Shown here: piece after piece, positions 27,079-34,594 of the stretch
How positions within the stretch are numbered: position 1 is the stretch's first letter
Layout: every line of letters begins with the position of its first letter
Source of the DNA: a virus
IMG/VR virus record: IMGVR_UViG_3300043410_000581
Location: 1-55,633 of that record
DNA length: 55,633 nt
Reading direction: 5' to 3' (one strand)
Translations under genes and position numbers: made by a program
Notes under the pieces: generated by a model
Databases searched by the model: none
What the model saw: the letters and a program-made list of their open reading frames with translations, nothing else
Told to the model about the DNA's origin: nothing

Positions 27079-28353
27079 ATGACAATTATTTCTAAAGCAC
27101 ACTTCGATGTAGACGGCGACTCAGTCCGCATTTCAATGCCATTCGCTAAGGTGGATGCAGAGCGTCGAATCGTCTCTGGCTTTGCAACATTGGACAATGT
27201 AGATCGTCAGAATGACATCGTAACCCCAGAAGCCTCTCTAAAGGCTTTCTCAAAGTTCAAGGGTAATATCCGTGAGATGCACCAACCATCAGCAGTTGGA
27301 AAGATGGTATCATTCAAAGAAGACAAGTACTTTGATCCAGAGAGCAAGACTTTCTATTCAGGTATCTATGTTTCAGCATATGTTTCTAAGGGTGCACAGG
27401 ATGCATGGGAAAAGGTTCTAGATGGAACCTATTCAGGATTCTCAATTGGTGGCAGAATGAATGACTGTGAGAAGGCTTACGACGAGAAGCTTGACAAGGT
27501 TATTCAGATTATCAAAGACTATGACTTGCTAGAGCTATCACTTGTAGATACCCCAGCAAACCAGTTTGCAAGCATTTTATCAGTTGAAAAAGTAGACGGT
27601 ATTGACAAAGTAAGTGGAGATATTGTAAACTTAGATATTGAGAATGTTTTTTGGGATAAGGACTCTGGACTCGTAACTGTTTCTTCAGACGAGTTAGCAG
27701 TTAGCCCAGTATCAGGTATTCCAATGACCAACATTGGGTTTGTTGAAAAGTCAGACTCTGACAAAGTAGACATGATTAAGTTCTTAGTTGATAGTGCTAA
27801 AGGCATTAACGTCACTAAGATGACACAGGAGGGTAACATGACAGAAGAAAACACTACAGATGCTCCTGCAACTGACGAAGTTGTAGAAGAGGTCGCTGTT
27901 ATTGAAGAAATCGCTCCAGAGGCAGATGCCATTATCGATACCACTGCAGAAGAAGTCGAAAAGGCTGACAAGCCAAAAGACGAAGAAGCTGCAGAGGGTG
28001 AGATGGATGCTACAGAATCTTCTCAAGATGAGGAAGAAGAAGCTGTAAAGAAGTCAGACGAAATCTCTGACATGAAAGAATCTATTACATCAGCCTTTAG
28101 CGAAATTCTAGAGGTAATCAAGGCACAAGCTGCTGAAATTACCGAGCTAAAGAAATCACTCGGACACGTATCAGCCCAGATCGCTGACGCTGAGGGTGAC
28201 TTTAATAATCTTGGAAAGTCTATTGCTGCACTAGAGGCAGACACAGCTTTCCGTAAGTCTGGCGATCTCGGAGAGATCGTACAGGAACCAGCAATGGTTG
28301 AAAAATCAGTATGGGGCGGACGTTTCCTCACAACATCCGATATACTAAAATAG
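27079..28353 (+). CDS. Prohead protease with fused C-terminal scaffold domain, 424 aa
   Basis: Begins MTIISKAHFDVDGDSVRISM. Residues 1-175 are an HK97-type prohead protease (peptidase S78-like): GFATLDNVDRQNDIVTPEAS, the histidine in NIREMHQPSAVG, the serine in YSGFSIGGR and LLELSLVDTPANQ. Residues about 250-424 are acidic then coiled-coil (SEILEVIKAQAAEITELKKS), as expected of a scaffold domain. A strong internal start at 27838 may release the scaffold separately. Start at 27079 is chosen over upstream in-frame codons, which lie in the portal tail and promoter. Confidence 0.9.
   Translation: MTIISKAHFDVDGDSVRISMPFAKVDAERRIVSGFATLDNVDRQNDIVTPEASLKAFSKFKGNIREMHQPSAVGKMVSFKEDKYFDPESKTFYSGIYVSAYVSKGAQDAWEKVLDGTYSGFSIGGRMNDCEKAYDEKLDKVIQIIKDYDLLELSLVDTPANQFASILSVEKVDGIDKVSGDIVNLDIENVFWDKDSGLVTVSSDELAVSPVSGIPMTNIGFVEKSDSDKVDMIKFLVDSAKGINVTKMTQEGNMTEENTTDAPATDEVVEEVAVIEEIAPEADAIIDTTAEEVEKADKPKDEEAAEGEMDATESSQDEEEEAVKKSDEISDMKESITSAFSEILEVIKAQAAEITELKKSLGHVSAQIADAEGDFNNLGKSIAALEADTAFRKSGDLGEIVQEPAMVEKSVWGGRFLTTSDILK
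27838..28353 (+). CDS. Nested scaffold protein from internal start, 171 aa
   Basis: In-frame ATG at 27838 (MTEENTTDAPATDEVVEEVA) lies 4 bases after the perfect ribosome site AGGAGGG (27827-27833), inside the protease gene. The product would be the acidic plus coiled-coil domain alone. Lambda C/Nu3 uses the same nested arrangement for its scaffold. Seen directly: the site and frame; inferred: its use. Confidence 0.65.
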   Translation: MTEENTTDAPATDEVVEEVAVIEEIAPEADAIIDTTAEEVEKADKPKDEEAAEGEMDATESSQDEEEEAVKKSDEISDMKESITSAFSEILEVIKAQAAEITELKKSLGHVSAQIADAEGDFNNLGKSIAALEADTAFRKSGDLGEIVQEPAMVEKSVWGGRFLTTSDILK

Positions 28354-28391
28354 TATCAAAAAATAACAAAAATTTCATGGAGGTGAAAATA

Positions 28392-29483
28392 ATGTCGGAA
28401 GAAATTCAAAAAAATAATCCAGGTGCTACCTACCCTAACGCAGAGGGTGGTTTCGCAGCTGGTGGTATTGGTGGAGTTACTGATCCTGGTTTTGCGTTCG
28501 TTGGGAACACAGCAGATGCAAACTTTGGTCTAACCACAGGTCCTAACGCAGTTAACCCATCAGCTACCGAAAATCCAAACTATCCAGGTGCTGGTATCCT
28601 ACGTCCTGAACAGGCTCGCCGTTTTATCGACTATGTTTGGGATGCAACTACACTTGCTAACGACGGACGCAGAGTAACAATGCGAGCTAACACAATGGAA
28701 CTTGAAAAGGTTAACGTTGGAGAGCGTGTTGTTCGTGCAGCTAACCAGGGTGACGCATCATTCACAAACGCTGGAGCGACATTCTCAAAGGTGGAGCTTA
28801 CTACAAAGAAGCTACGTCTTGACTGGGAAGTTTCAGCAGAAGCACTTGAGGACAATATCGAAGGTGGTGCTCTTGAGGATCACCTAGTACGTCTTATGAC
28901 TACTGCTTTTGGTAACGACATCGAAGATCTCGCTATCAATGGTGCAGCTGGTTCATCAGACGCATTCCTTGGCATCATGCCTGGATTCATCAACACCATT
29001 CAGAACGATGGCTACGCTCACGAAGCCGTTGTTGGTGCTGGTGCAGACTGGACCACAGAGGACATGCAGAAGCTAATCCTAGCTCTCCCACGTCGCTACC
29101 GTGCTCTTCAGAGTGGACTTAAGTTCTACGCAGGAACCGATACCTTTGCAAACATTGTAAAGAACAACGGAACTGTTTGGGACTCAATCGGTTCAACTGA
29201 GGCTGCTCGTGGTTCATACCTAGGAGGAATTGACCAGACCGTTGGTGGTGCTCGTCAGACTCGTGTTCTAGGTGTTCCAGTGCTTGAAGTTCCTTACTAC
29301 CCTGCAGACTATGTAGATCTTACATTCCCTGCAAACCGTATTTGGGGATTCCAGCGTGACATCACCGTCAACCGCTTCTACGTTCCAAAGAAGGACACAA
29401 TTGAATACACCGTATTCGTCCGCTTCGGAATCAACTGGGAAGAGCAAGACGCTGTTGCATTCGCAACCAAGTCAGCTTCCTAA
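28392..29483 (+). CDS. Major capsid protein, HK97 fold, 363 aa
   Basis: Begins MSEEIQKNNPGATYPNAEGG with RBS GGAGGTG seven bases upstream. A flexible N-terminal 70 residues precede RRFIDYVWDATTLANDGRRV, TKKLRLDWEVSAEALEDNIE, the helix DHLVRLMTTAFGNDIEDLAI and the C-terminal GVPVLEVPYYPADY and TVNRFYVPKKDTIEYTVFVR, an order typical of HK97-fold capsid proteins. There is no long N-terminal scaffold domain, consistent with the scaffold being fused to the protease. Codons are GC-richer than in neighbours, as expected of a highly expressed gene, and a strong terminator follows. Confidence 0.93.
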   Translation: MSEEIQKNNPGATYPNAEGGFAAGGIGGVTDPGFAFVGNTADANFGLTTGPNAVNPSATENPNYPGAGILRPEQARRFIDYVWDATTLANDGRRVTMRANTMELEKVNVGERVVRAANQGDASFTNAGATFSKVELTTKKLRLDWEVSAEALEDNIEGGALEDHLVRLMTTAFGNDIEDLAINGAAGSSDAFLGIMPGFINTIQNDGYAHEAVVGAGADWTTEDMQKLILALPRRYRALQSGLKFYAGTDTFANIVKNNGTVWDSIGSTEAARGSYLGGIDQTVGGARQTRVLGVPVLEVPYYPADYVDLTFPANRIWGFQRDITVNRFYVPKKDTIEYTVFVRFGINWEEQDAVAFATKSAS

Positions 29484-29506
29484 TAAGTAGATGACACCCA
29501 TTGAGG

Positions 29507-29540
29507 GGGGGTAGGGATAATACCCTACCCCCTTCTTTTA
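29507..29540 (+). terminator. Strong intrinsic terminator after capsid gene
   Basis: Perfect 10-bp stem GGGGGTAGGG (29507-29516) with CCCTACCCCC (29523-29532), loop of six, then TTCTTTTA. Confidence 0.92.
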
Positions 29541-29546
29541 ATTTAA

Positions 29547-29555
29547 TGCTATAAT
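29547..29555 (+). promoter_or_regulatory. Extended -10 of connector operon
   Basis: TGCTATAAT just after the capsid terminator; ribosome site AAGGAGG follows before the ATG at 29576. Confidence 0.7.
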
Positions 29556-29575
29556 TAATAAGACAAGGAGGGATC

Positions 29576-29917
29576 ATGACAGAAATTATCAATGATTCAA
29601 ATGAGGAAGCTGTAGTAGCAGAAGAAGTTACAGAAGCTCCTGTAGATGCAGTAGCAGAAGAAGTAGCAGAGGCTCCAGTTGCCGAACCTGTCGCTGAAGA
29701 GAAGCCAAAGGCTAAAAAGGCTAAGGCTGAAAAGGTTGTAGGTGCAGAAGAAGTTGTTGCACTATTCTCAGAAAGTAACTATTCATGGGATATAGTAGGC
29801 AAGCTAAAGACTGGCTATAACTTTGTAACAAAGTCAGAGGCTGACCAATGGCTATCTGGAACACTTAAGGTTCGTCTAGCAACACCAGAAGAGATTGCTG
29901 CAAAGGCGGCAAATTAA
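29576..29917 (+). CDS. Hypothetical head protein, 113 aa
   Basis: N-terminal 45 residues are acidic, alanine/valine-rich (EEVAEAPVAEPVAEEKPKAK), followed by a lysine/alanine linker and a compact C-terminal domain (VVALFSESNYSWDIVGKLKT, FVTKSEADQWLSGTLKVRLA). Lies between capsid and head-tail adaptor, two bases from the next ATG. Could be a decoration or head-completion protein; not recognised. Confidence 0.75.
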   Translation: MTEIINDSNEEAVVAEEVTEAPVDAVAEEVAEAPVAEPVAEEKPKAKKAKAEKVVGAEEVVALFSESNYSWDIVGKLKTGYNFVTKSEADQWLSGTLKVRLATPEEIAAKAAN

Positions 29918-29919
29918 TA

Positions 29920-31074
29920 ATGGAAATTCTTAGAGTCCCACCATATCCAATTGTAACGTCTTGGGATGTACCAGACGCTAATCACGCATACATAATCTAT
30001 GTTGAGGATGTGGTGGACCACTCTATTGAGACCAACTCTGTTACTTCAGATGCCAACGCAAAAGTAACATATACACTGCCACGCTCAAAGGTACAGTTTG
30101 ACCGTGACTTTGTTTTTAGAGTATATGACACAGATCTTAACGGAGAAATTGTTGTAGACTCAAACCTAACTGTCTATAGACCATATGTAGACCCAAACAT
30201 GCTTGGTTCAAATGCAACAGAGGTAGACGATTACAAGCACTGGGAAATAATTGCTCGTGCAATCATGGACTCGTACCTTCAGAATGACTCTGCAAATGGA
30301 GAAGGTTTTTATAACCACAAGCTAATTGTCCAGGGTGTAGGAGAAGGAACAGACTACTATCCAATTTGGCACAATCCAAAGCGTATCCTAAAGGTATATG
30401 AAAACAATATTCTTGTTTACAATGGAGAAGACGTAGCCCTCAATGTTATATCTTCACAACCATCAATGCCAGAAGGACACAACCTCTACGAAACATCATC
30501 TGAAAACAACTTCGCTGTTGGAGACATGGTTACGTTTACAGGCTTTACTCCAGAAGAATATAATGGAACATTCAAGGTTGAAGAGGTATGGTCAAATACA
30601 ACATTCAGAATCAAAAAGGATTTTATTGACAATACAGTAACCCAGTATGGAACAGTTCAAAGATTGTGGAACACAAAATTTGCTATTTCTGCAAATAATT
30701 CAGCTATTATAAAAGTTATTTCTGGAGAGATGAACAGATTTGAAAGTGCCCCTCAGAGGCTCCCACTGGCTGCTGGAGATCTAAACTATTACGGAAGGTC
30801 TGGAACATCGTTCCCTCGTGGATATGACTACACATTCATTCTTGACGTTGGGTACAAGGCTGTTCCACCAGATGTTGAGAAGGCTGCTATCATGCTTATC
30901 AATGACCTTAAGTGTGGAAACAATGAATACTGGAAGCGTTTTGTTACACAGTACAATACCGATCAGTTCAGCATCAAGTACGCACCAGAATTTTTGAAGG
31001 GTACTGGTAACCTGATTGTCGATAAGATTCTAGATGGATATAAGGGTAATGTAATTAAACCAGGGGTGATCTAA
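29920..31074 (+). CDS. Head-tail adaptor, 384 aa
   Basis: The C-terminal 90 residues (VPPDVEKAAIMLINDLKCGN, YWKRFVTQYNTDQFSIKYAP, GNLIVDKILDGYKGN) resemble the helical gp6-type adaptor fold. The protein is much longer than the usual 100-200 residues: an N-terminal beta domain (about 1-85) and a central insert (about 135-240, IWHNPKRILKVYENNILVYN) are added. Position after the capsid gene and before the stopper fits. Overlaps the next ATG by one base. Confidence 0.75.
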   Translation: MEILRVPPYPIVTSWDVPDANHAYIIYVEDVVDHSIETNSVTSDANAKVTYTLPRSKVQFDRDFVFRVYDTDLNGEIVVDSNLTVYRPYVDPNMLGSNATEVDDYKHWEIIARAIMDSYLQNDSANGEGFYNHKLIVQGVGEGTDYYPIWHNPKRILKVYENNILVYNGEDVALNVISSQPSMPEGHNLYETSSENNFAVGDMVTFTGFTPEEYNGTFKVEEVWSNTTFRIKKDFIDNTVTQYGTVQRLWNTKFAISANNSAIIKVISGEMNRFESAPQRLPLAAGDLNYYGRSGTSFPRGYDYTFILDVGYKAVPPDVEKAAIMLINDLKCGNNEYWKRFVTQYNTDQFSIKYAPEFLKGTGNLIVDKILDGYKGNVIKPGVI

Positions 31075-31526
31075 TGCCTGGTTGCGAAACAACTCCTGAC
31101 TTCATCTTTCCATTATCAGTAGATATCTACTATCCCATAGTTACAACAGGTGGGTACGGAGATATGAAACGCCAATGGGTATTTGACAGAACAATCTCCT
31201 GCTTCTTCTCTAGCCCATCTAGCAAGACAAAAGAGGAAATTCTACCAGAAGCAAAAATTGTAGTAGATACTGCAATCATCGGCAGAGTTAGATCAGACAT
31301 AACACAGTCATCTAGAGGTACCTTTAATTCTACAACTAACATTCTTTTGACAAACATCAGAGATAGAAGTGGAAACATTATCTATAACGAATCGTCTGGT
31401 CCAAGAGTCGGTCTTGCTACTGTTTTTGAAGTAGCCACCTTTTCTCCAGTTGTTGGTCCACTTGGATCAACGGAGTACTATAAGGTAGTATTGAGACGCT
31501 CAGAAAACCAGGCGGTAGATGTATGA
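31074..31526 (+). CDS. Head closure (stopper) protein candidate, 150 aa
   Basis: Begins MPGCETTPDFIFPLSVDIYY; beta-rich (KRQWVFDRTISCFFSSP, NSTTNILLTNIRDRSGNIIY, TEYYKVVLRRSE). Size and place between adaptor and tail-completion gene match head-closure proteins. The call is positional; sequence is not diagnostic. Four-base overlap with the next gene (ATGA). Confidence 0.68.
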   Translation: MPGCETTPDFIFPLSVDIYYPIVTTGGYGDMKRQWVFDRTISCFFSSPSSKTKEEILPEAKIVVDTAIIGRVRSDITQSSRGTFNSTTNILLTNIRDRSGNIIYNESSGPRVGLATVFEVATFSPVVGPLGSTEYYKVVLRRSENQAVDV

Positions 31527-32200
31527 TAGGTGCTAAGTTTGACGATGCTAAGTTTTTCTCAGAACTAAGCAATATAGTCCAATATGCAGAAGGATACCTA
31601 GACGGTGCACAGCTAGGCAAAACACAAATGCTTTCAAAGATTGGTAAAACAATGAAAGAGATTTTGGAAGAGTTTATAGATGTAAATGCTAGGATAGATC
31701 CATCATCACTACATCACGTATATGAATGGTACCAGTCTGGAAGCCCTGCAGCAAGACTATTCGACATAGATTATTCTGTTACAAAAGGTGGACTATCATT
31801 TGGGTATACCTTTAGCCAGTCACGAAGCATAGCAAATGGCTCACATACCCCATTTTACGATAAAGCATCAATCATGGAAAATGGCATACCAGTAACTATC
31901 AAACCAGTATCAGCTAAGGTTCTAGCGTTTGACAATAATGGAGAAACAATATTCACAAAGGGACCAATCACAATTGACAATCCTGGAGGAGACAACGTTC
32001 AGGGATCTTTTGCAGAAATCTTTGATGATTTCTTTTCAAAATATCTTACACAATCATATCTAGTAGATAGTGGATTCACTAGACATCTATCTACTCCAAT
32101 AGATTTCAAAAATAATCTAGCAAAGGGTAAAACTGGCGGTAGATCAGTAGGTAAACAAATAGGGTATAATTGGATAGTAAAGGCAGGTGACAAACTATAA
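31523..32200 (+). CDS. Tail-completion / gp10-like protein candidate, 225 aa
   Basis: N-terminal helices (AKFFSELSNIVQYAEGYLDG, MLSKIGKTMKEILEEFIDVN) followed by LHHVYEWYQSGSPAARLFDI and a basic C-terminus (NNLAKGKTGGRSVGKQIGYN) look like HK97 gp10-type neck proteins that join head and tail. Starts with ATG overlapping the previous TGA. Assignment is by pattern and gene order. Confidence 0.65.
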   Translation: MIGAKFDDAKFFSELSNIVQYAEGYLDGAQLGKTQMLSKIGKTMKEILEEFIDVNARIDPSSLHHVYEWYQSGSPAARLFDIDYSVTKGGLSFGYTFSQSRSIANGSHTPFYDKASIMENGIPVTIKPVSAKVLAFDNNGETIFTKGPITIDNPGGDNVQGSFAEIFDDFFSKYLTQSYLVDSGFTRHLSTPIDFKNNLAKGKTGGRSVGKQIGYNWIVKAGDKL

Positions 32201-32727
32201 TGAGTAGAACGTCAATCTTAAACACACCAGCACTATGGGTGAACCATTATTTGCAAGAAAAGCTTGCTGATCTTGGTTTTGAATCCGTACCATTTTTTCC
32301 AACAACACCATCTACGATTAATGACCTAACAGAGTTCTTTCCAGAGGGTGGCGTTATGTGTACATACGACAGACTTATAAGACTTCGTAAGTCACCATTC
32401 CCACACATTAAGTGTGAGCAATTACTTTATTATTTTTACGCTACAGCAGAAAACTCTGTGCCAAACATGGTAAGAATAACAGAGCAATCCCTAAGACTGC
32501 TTGACCGTGAAGATGAGTCAGCAGAAGAAATTAATGAATGGCAAAAGGGTAAGACAATCATAGTTGAGGGTGAGACTCTAGAGCCAAACTTTAGGTTCCA
32601 CAAATTTAAGCTATTCCAATTGCAGGAGTCAAGAGACATCATTAACTTTGCTACAGCAAAAACTTATGGTGGAAATAAACTTATCATCGAATTCGACTAT
32701 CACCTGATAGAAAACCCAAATGCGTAA
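32200..32727 (+). CDS. Tail terminator candidate, 175 aa
   Basis: Begins MSRTSILNTPALWVNHYLQE; alpha/beta pattern with HIKCEQLLYYFYATAENSVP, helix VRITEQSLRLLDREDESAEE and a C-terminal strand IIEFDYHLIENPNA. It is the last gene before the major tail protein, the usual place of the tail terminator. Sequence similarity cannot be confirmed by eye. Confidence 0.65.
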   Translation: MSRTSILNTPALWVNHYLQEKLADLGFESVPFFPTTPSTINDLTEFFPEGGVMCTYDRLIRLRKSPFPHIKCEQLLYYFYATAENSVPNMVRITEQSLRLLDREDESAEEINEWQKGKTIIVEGETLEPNFRFHKFKLFQLQESRDIINFATAKTYGGNKLIIEFDYHLIENPNA

Positions 32728-32733
32728 AACGTA

Positions 32734-32744
32734 TGGTATACTTA
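32734..32744 (+). promoter_or_regulatory. Extended -10 of major tail protein gene
   Basis: ATGGTATACT (TGG-TATACT) about 55 bp before the ATG at 32799. The leader has a CCTCT/AGAGG pairing around A-rich sequence, which could cover the AGAGGTG ribosome site. Confidence 0.55.
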
Positions 32745-32798
32745 TAACGAGGAAACAAAGCCCCTCTATTCTATAGAAAGAAAAAGAGGTGACTAATT

Positions 32799-33437
32799 AT
32801 GGCATATACACGTGGAGATTCAGCACAGATCATCGTTGGTGCTGCTGCTTTTTTCGTTAGTAAGGTTGCAGAGGCTACTGCCCCTGTATTCGTTGCAGAC
32901 GAAGACTACAAGACAACAGTATCAGATGACACTACAAACTGGAGAAACGTCGGTTATACCAGCAACGGTCTTGAGCTACAGTTCGAACCTGACTTCGGTG
33001 AAGTCAAGGTCGACCAGCTTCTTGACGTTGCAAAGCTCTTCAAGCAGGGTATGAAGGTTTCTATGAAGACTAGCTTCGCAGAAGCAACTCTTGAGAACCT
33101 TCTCCTAGCGATCGCTCAAAAAGATGGCGATCTAACAGGACACACTGAAGGAGCTGCACAAGTAGGTTCAGAACTTGAACTTAAGTCTGGAGAACTTGGA
33201 GAGTATCCTCTAGAGCGTCAGATTATCGCAATCGGTGCTTCAGAGGAAGCAGGTTCGCTTGCTGGAACTGGTACATCATCACAGCGTGTTTACACTGCAT
33301 ACCGTGCCCTTTCAATTGAAAGTGTTACAGTATCAGCTAAACGTGATGAAGCTACTATGTTTGAGGTTAATTTCCGTCTACTACCAGATGAACTTGGTGT
33401 TTACGGTAAGATCGTTGACCGCACTTACACAGCATAA
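32799..33437 (+). CDS. Major tail protein, 212 aa
   Basis: Begins MAYTRGDSAQIIVGAAAFFV; contains TNWRNVGYTSNGLELQFEPD, FGEVKVDQLLDVAKLFKQGM and TSFAEATLENLLLAIAQKDG, a pattern characteristic of siphophage tail tube subunits, then a beta-rich C-terminal part (AYRALSIESVTVSAKRDEAT, FEVNFRLLPDEL). Own promoter and strong terminator, AGAGGTG ribosome site, and GC-rich codons fit high expression. Forms stacked hexamers around the tape measure. Confidence 0.9.
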   Translation: MAYTRGDSAQIIVGAAAFFVSKVAEATAPVFVADEDYKTTVSDDTTNWRNVGYTSNGLELQFEPDFGEVKVDQLLDVAKLFKQGMKVSMKTSFAEATLENLLLAIAQKDGDLTGHTEGAAQVGSELELKSGELGEYPLERQIIAIGASEEAGSLAGTGTSSQRVYTAYRALSIESVTVSAKRDEATMFEVNFRLLPDELGVYGKIVDRTYTA

Positions 33438-33454
33438 TAACTTAATAACAGAGA

Positions 33455-33487
33455 CTACCCTGGCTTCGGCTGGGGTAGTTTTCTTTT
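33455..33487 (+). terminator. Terminator after major tail protein
   Basis: Stem ACTACCC (33455-33461) with GGGTAGT (33474-33480), containing an inner GCTTCGGC, then TTTTCTTTTT. Confidence 0.9.
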
Positions 33488-33492
33488 TGCGG

Positions 33493-33498
33493 TATAAT
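33493..33498 (+). promoter_or_regulatory. -10 box, leaderless start of chaperone gene
   Basis: TATAAT with 6 bp to the ATG at 33505; no ribosome site. Confidence 0.65.
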
Positions 33499-33504
33499 TA
33501 AAGA

Positions 33505-34218
33505 ATGCCTACAGAAATATATAAAACTACAACAATCTACACAATAGATGGAGACAAGATTTTTGTCACCCCACTGAAGATAAAATACATGAAGCAGTTC
33601 ATGCAAGAGTTTGATGAAATTAAAAAGTCAACAAGTGACTCAGAATCAATGGAGGTGTTAGCCAAGTGCTGCCTAGTAACTATGCAACAATATTATCCAT
33701 CAATAATGACAATAGAACAACTAGAGGACAGCTTTGACCTGGACACAATTTATACTATTATAGATTTTGGTGCTGGAATAAAAATAAAAAAGAGTGCAGA
33801 AGAGTCTAGTAGTACTACAGAAGAGACAACTATCGTAAAGGACAAGGGAAGTAGCTGGGAAGACCTGGACCTAGTAAAGCTAGAGTCAGAGGCGTTCCTA
33901 CTCGGTATATGGAAAGACTATGACGAACTAGAGTCGTCTCTATGTATGCAAGAACTAACAGCCATCCTTGAAGCAAAGAGAGAGTCAGATTATGAAGAGA
34001 AGAAGTTCCTGGCAGCCATCCAGGGCGTAGACTTAGAGGCAGAAAATAACAAGGGTGGAGAAGACAAGTGGGAAGCCATGAAGGCTCGTGTTGCTGCAAA
34101 GGTTAGTGGCATAGAGAATAGCGGTGGAAACGATATTACATCATTCACTGGTCAAAAGGCAAAGAAGGCTGGATTCGGTATTGGAATGGGTCTAGCTTAC
34201 GAAAAGATAGAATCATAA
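33505..34218 (+). CDS. Long tail-assembly chaperone (G-T like), 237 aa
   Basis: Residues 1-92 (TIDGDKIFVTPLKIKYMKQF, EVLAKCCLVTMQQYYPSIMT, FDLDTIYTIIDFGAGIKIKK) are the chaperone domain shared with the next gene. Residues 115-237 (SSWEDLDLVKLESEAFLLGI, FLAAIQGVDLEAENN) resemble the T-type extension. Usually a short and a long form arise from one gene by a -1 frameshift; here the long form is the zero-frame product. An A-AAA-AAG heptamer at 33786-33792 at the domain junction would give a 101-aa short form by -1 slip. Leaderless. Confidence 0.78.
   Translation: MPTEIYKTTTIYTIDGDKIFVTPLKIKYMKQFMQEFDEIKKSTSDSESMEVLAKCCLVTMQQYYPSIMTIEQLEDSFDLDTIYTIIDFGAGIKIKKSAEESSSTTEETTIVKDKGSSWEDLDLVKLESEAFLLGIWKDYDELESSLCMQELTAILEAKRESDYEEKKFLAAIQGVDLEAENNKGGEDKWEAMKARVAAKVSGIENSGGNDITSFTGQKAKKAGFGIGMGLAYEKIES
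33786..33792 (+). promoter_or_regulatory. Candidate -1 ribosomal slip site A-AAA-AAG
   Basis: In the reading frame the codons ATA AAA AAG give the heptamer A-AAA-AAG. After a -1 slip, five codons (GAG TGC AGA AGA GTC) precede TAG at 33807-33809, giving a 101-residue product equal in length to the neighbouring short chaperone. No stimulatory structure was verified. Confidence 0.4.
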
Positions 34219-34229
34219 AAGTTTATCTT

Positions 34230-34237
34230 ATGATATA
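34230..34237 (+). promoter_or_regulatory. Extended -10 before short chaperone
   Basis: ATGATATAAT (TGA-TATAAT) upstream of an AGGAGG ribosome site and the TTG start at 34268. Highly expressed second chaperone copy is suggested. Confidence 0.6.
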
Positions 34238-34267
34238 ATTTAAATAGTCGAAAACAGGAGGAACCAA

Positions 34268-34573
34268 TTGACTACAACAATTAATGAACAAAAAGAGATC
34301 GTACTACTTGATGGTACAAAGATTGTGGCTCGTCCACTAAAGATTTCACTACTTAAAGAGTTTATGAAGACTTTTGATGGTATTGCGGATGTTGCTGAGG
34401 ACAACGAAAAATCCTTGGACGTTCTTCTTAAGTGTGTTGCGATCGCACTGAAGCAGTACGCTCCTGATACTGAAGGAAAGGATCTTGAAGAAATTCTTGA
34501 TCTGCCTACTGTCTACGCAATTGTAGAAGAGGCATCAGGCATCAAGCTAGGCGACAGCCTACTTAGAGCCTAA
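34268..34573 (+). CDS. Short tail-assembly chaperone (G like), 101 aa
   Basis: TTG start with AGGAGGAACCAA upstream. Sequence (INEQKEIVLLDGTKIVARPL, KISLLKEFMKTFDGIADVAE, SLDVLLKCVAIALKQYAPDT, LDLPTVYAIVEEASGIKLGD) aligns over its full length with residues 1-92 of the upstream long chaperone. It lacks the T extension. So the short form has its own gene. Immediately precedes the tape-measure gene, as chaperones do. Confidence 0.82.
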   Translation: MTTTINEQKEIVLLDGTKIVARPLKISLLKEFMKTFDGIADVAEDNEKSLDVLLKCVAIALKQYAPDTEGKDLEEILDLPTVYAIVEEASGIKLGDSLLRA

Positions 34574-34594
34574 AAATAAAAGAGGTGTAAATGA

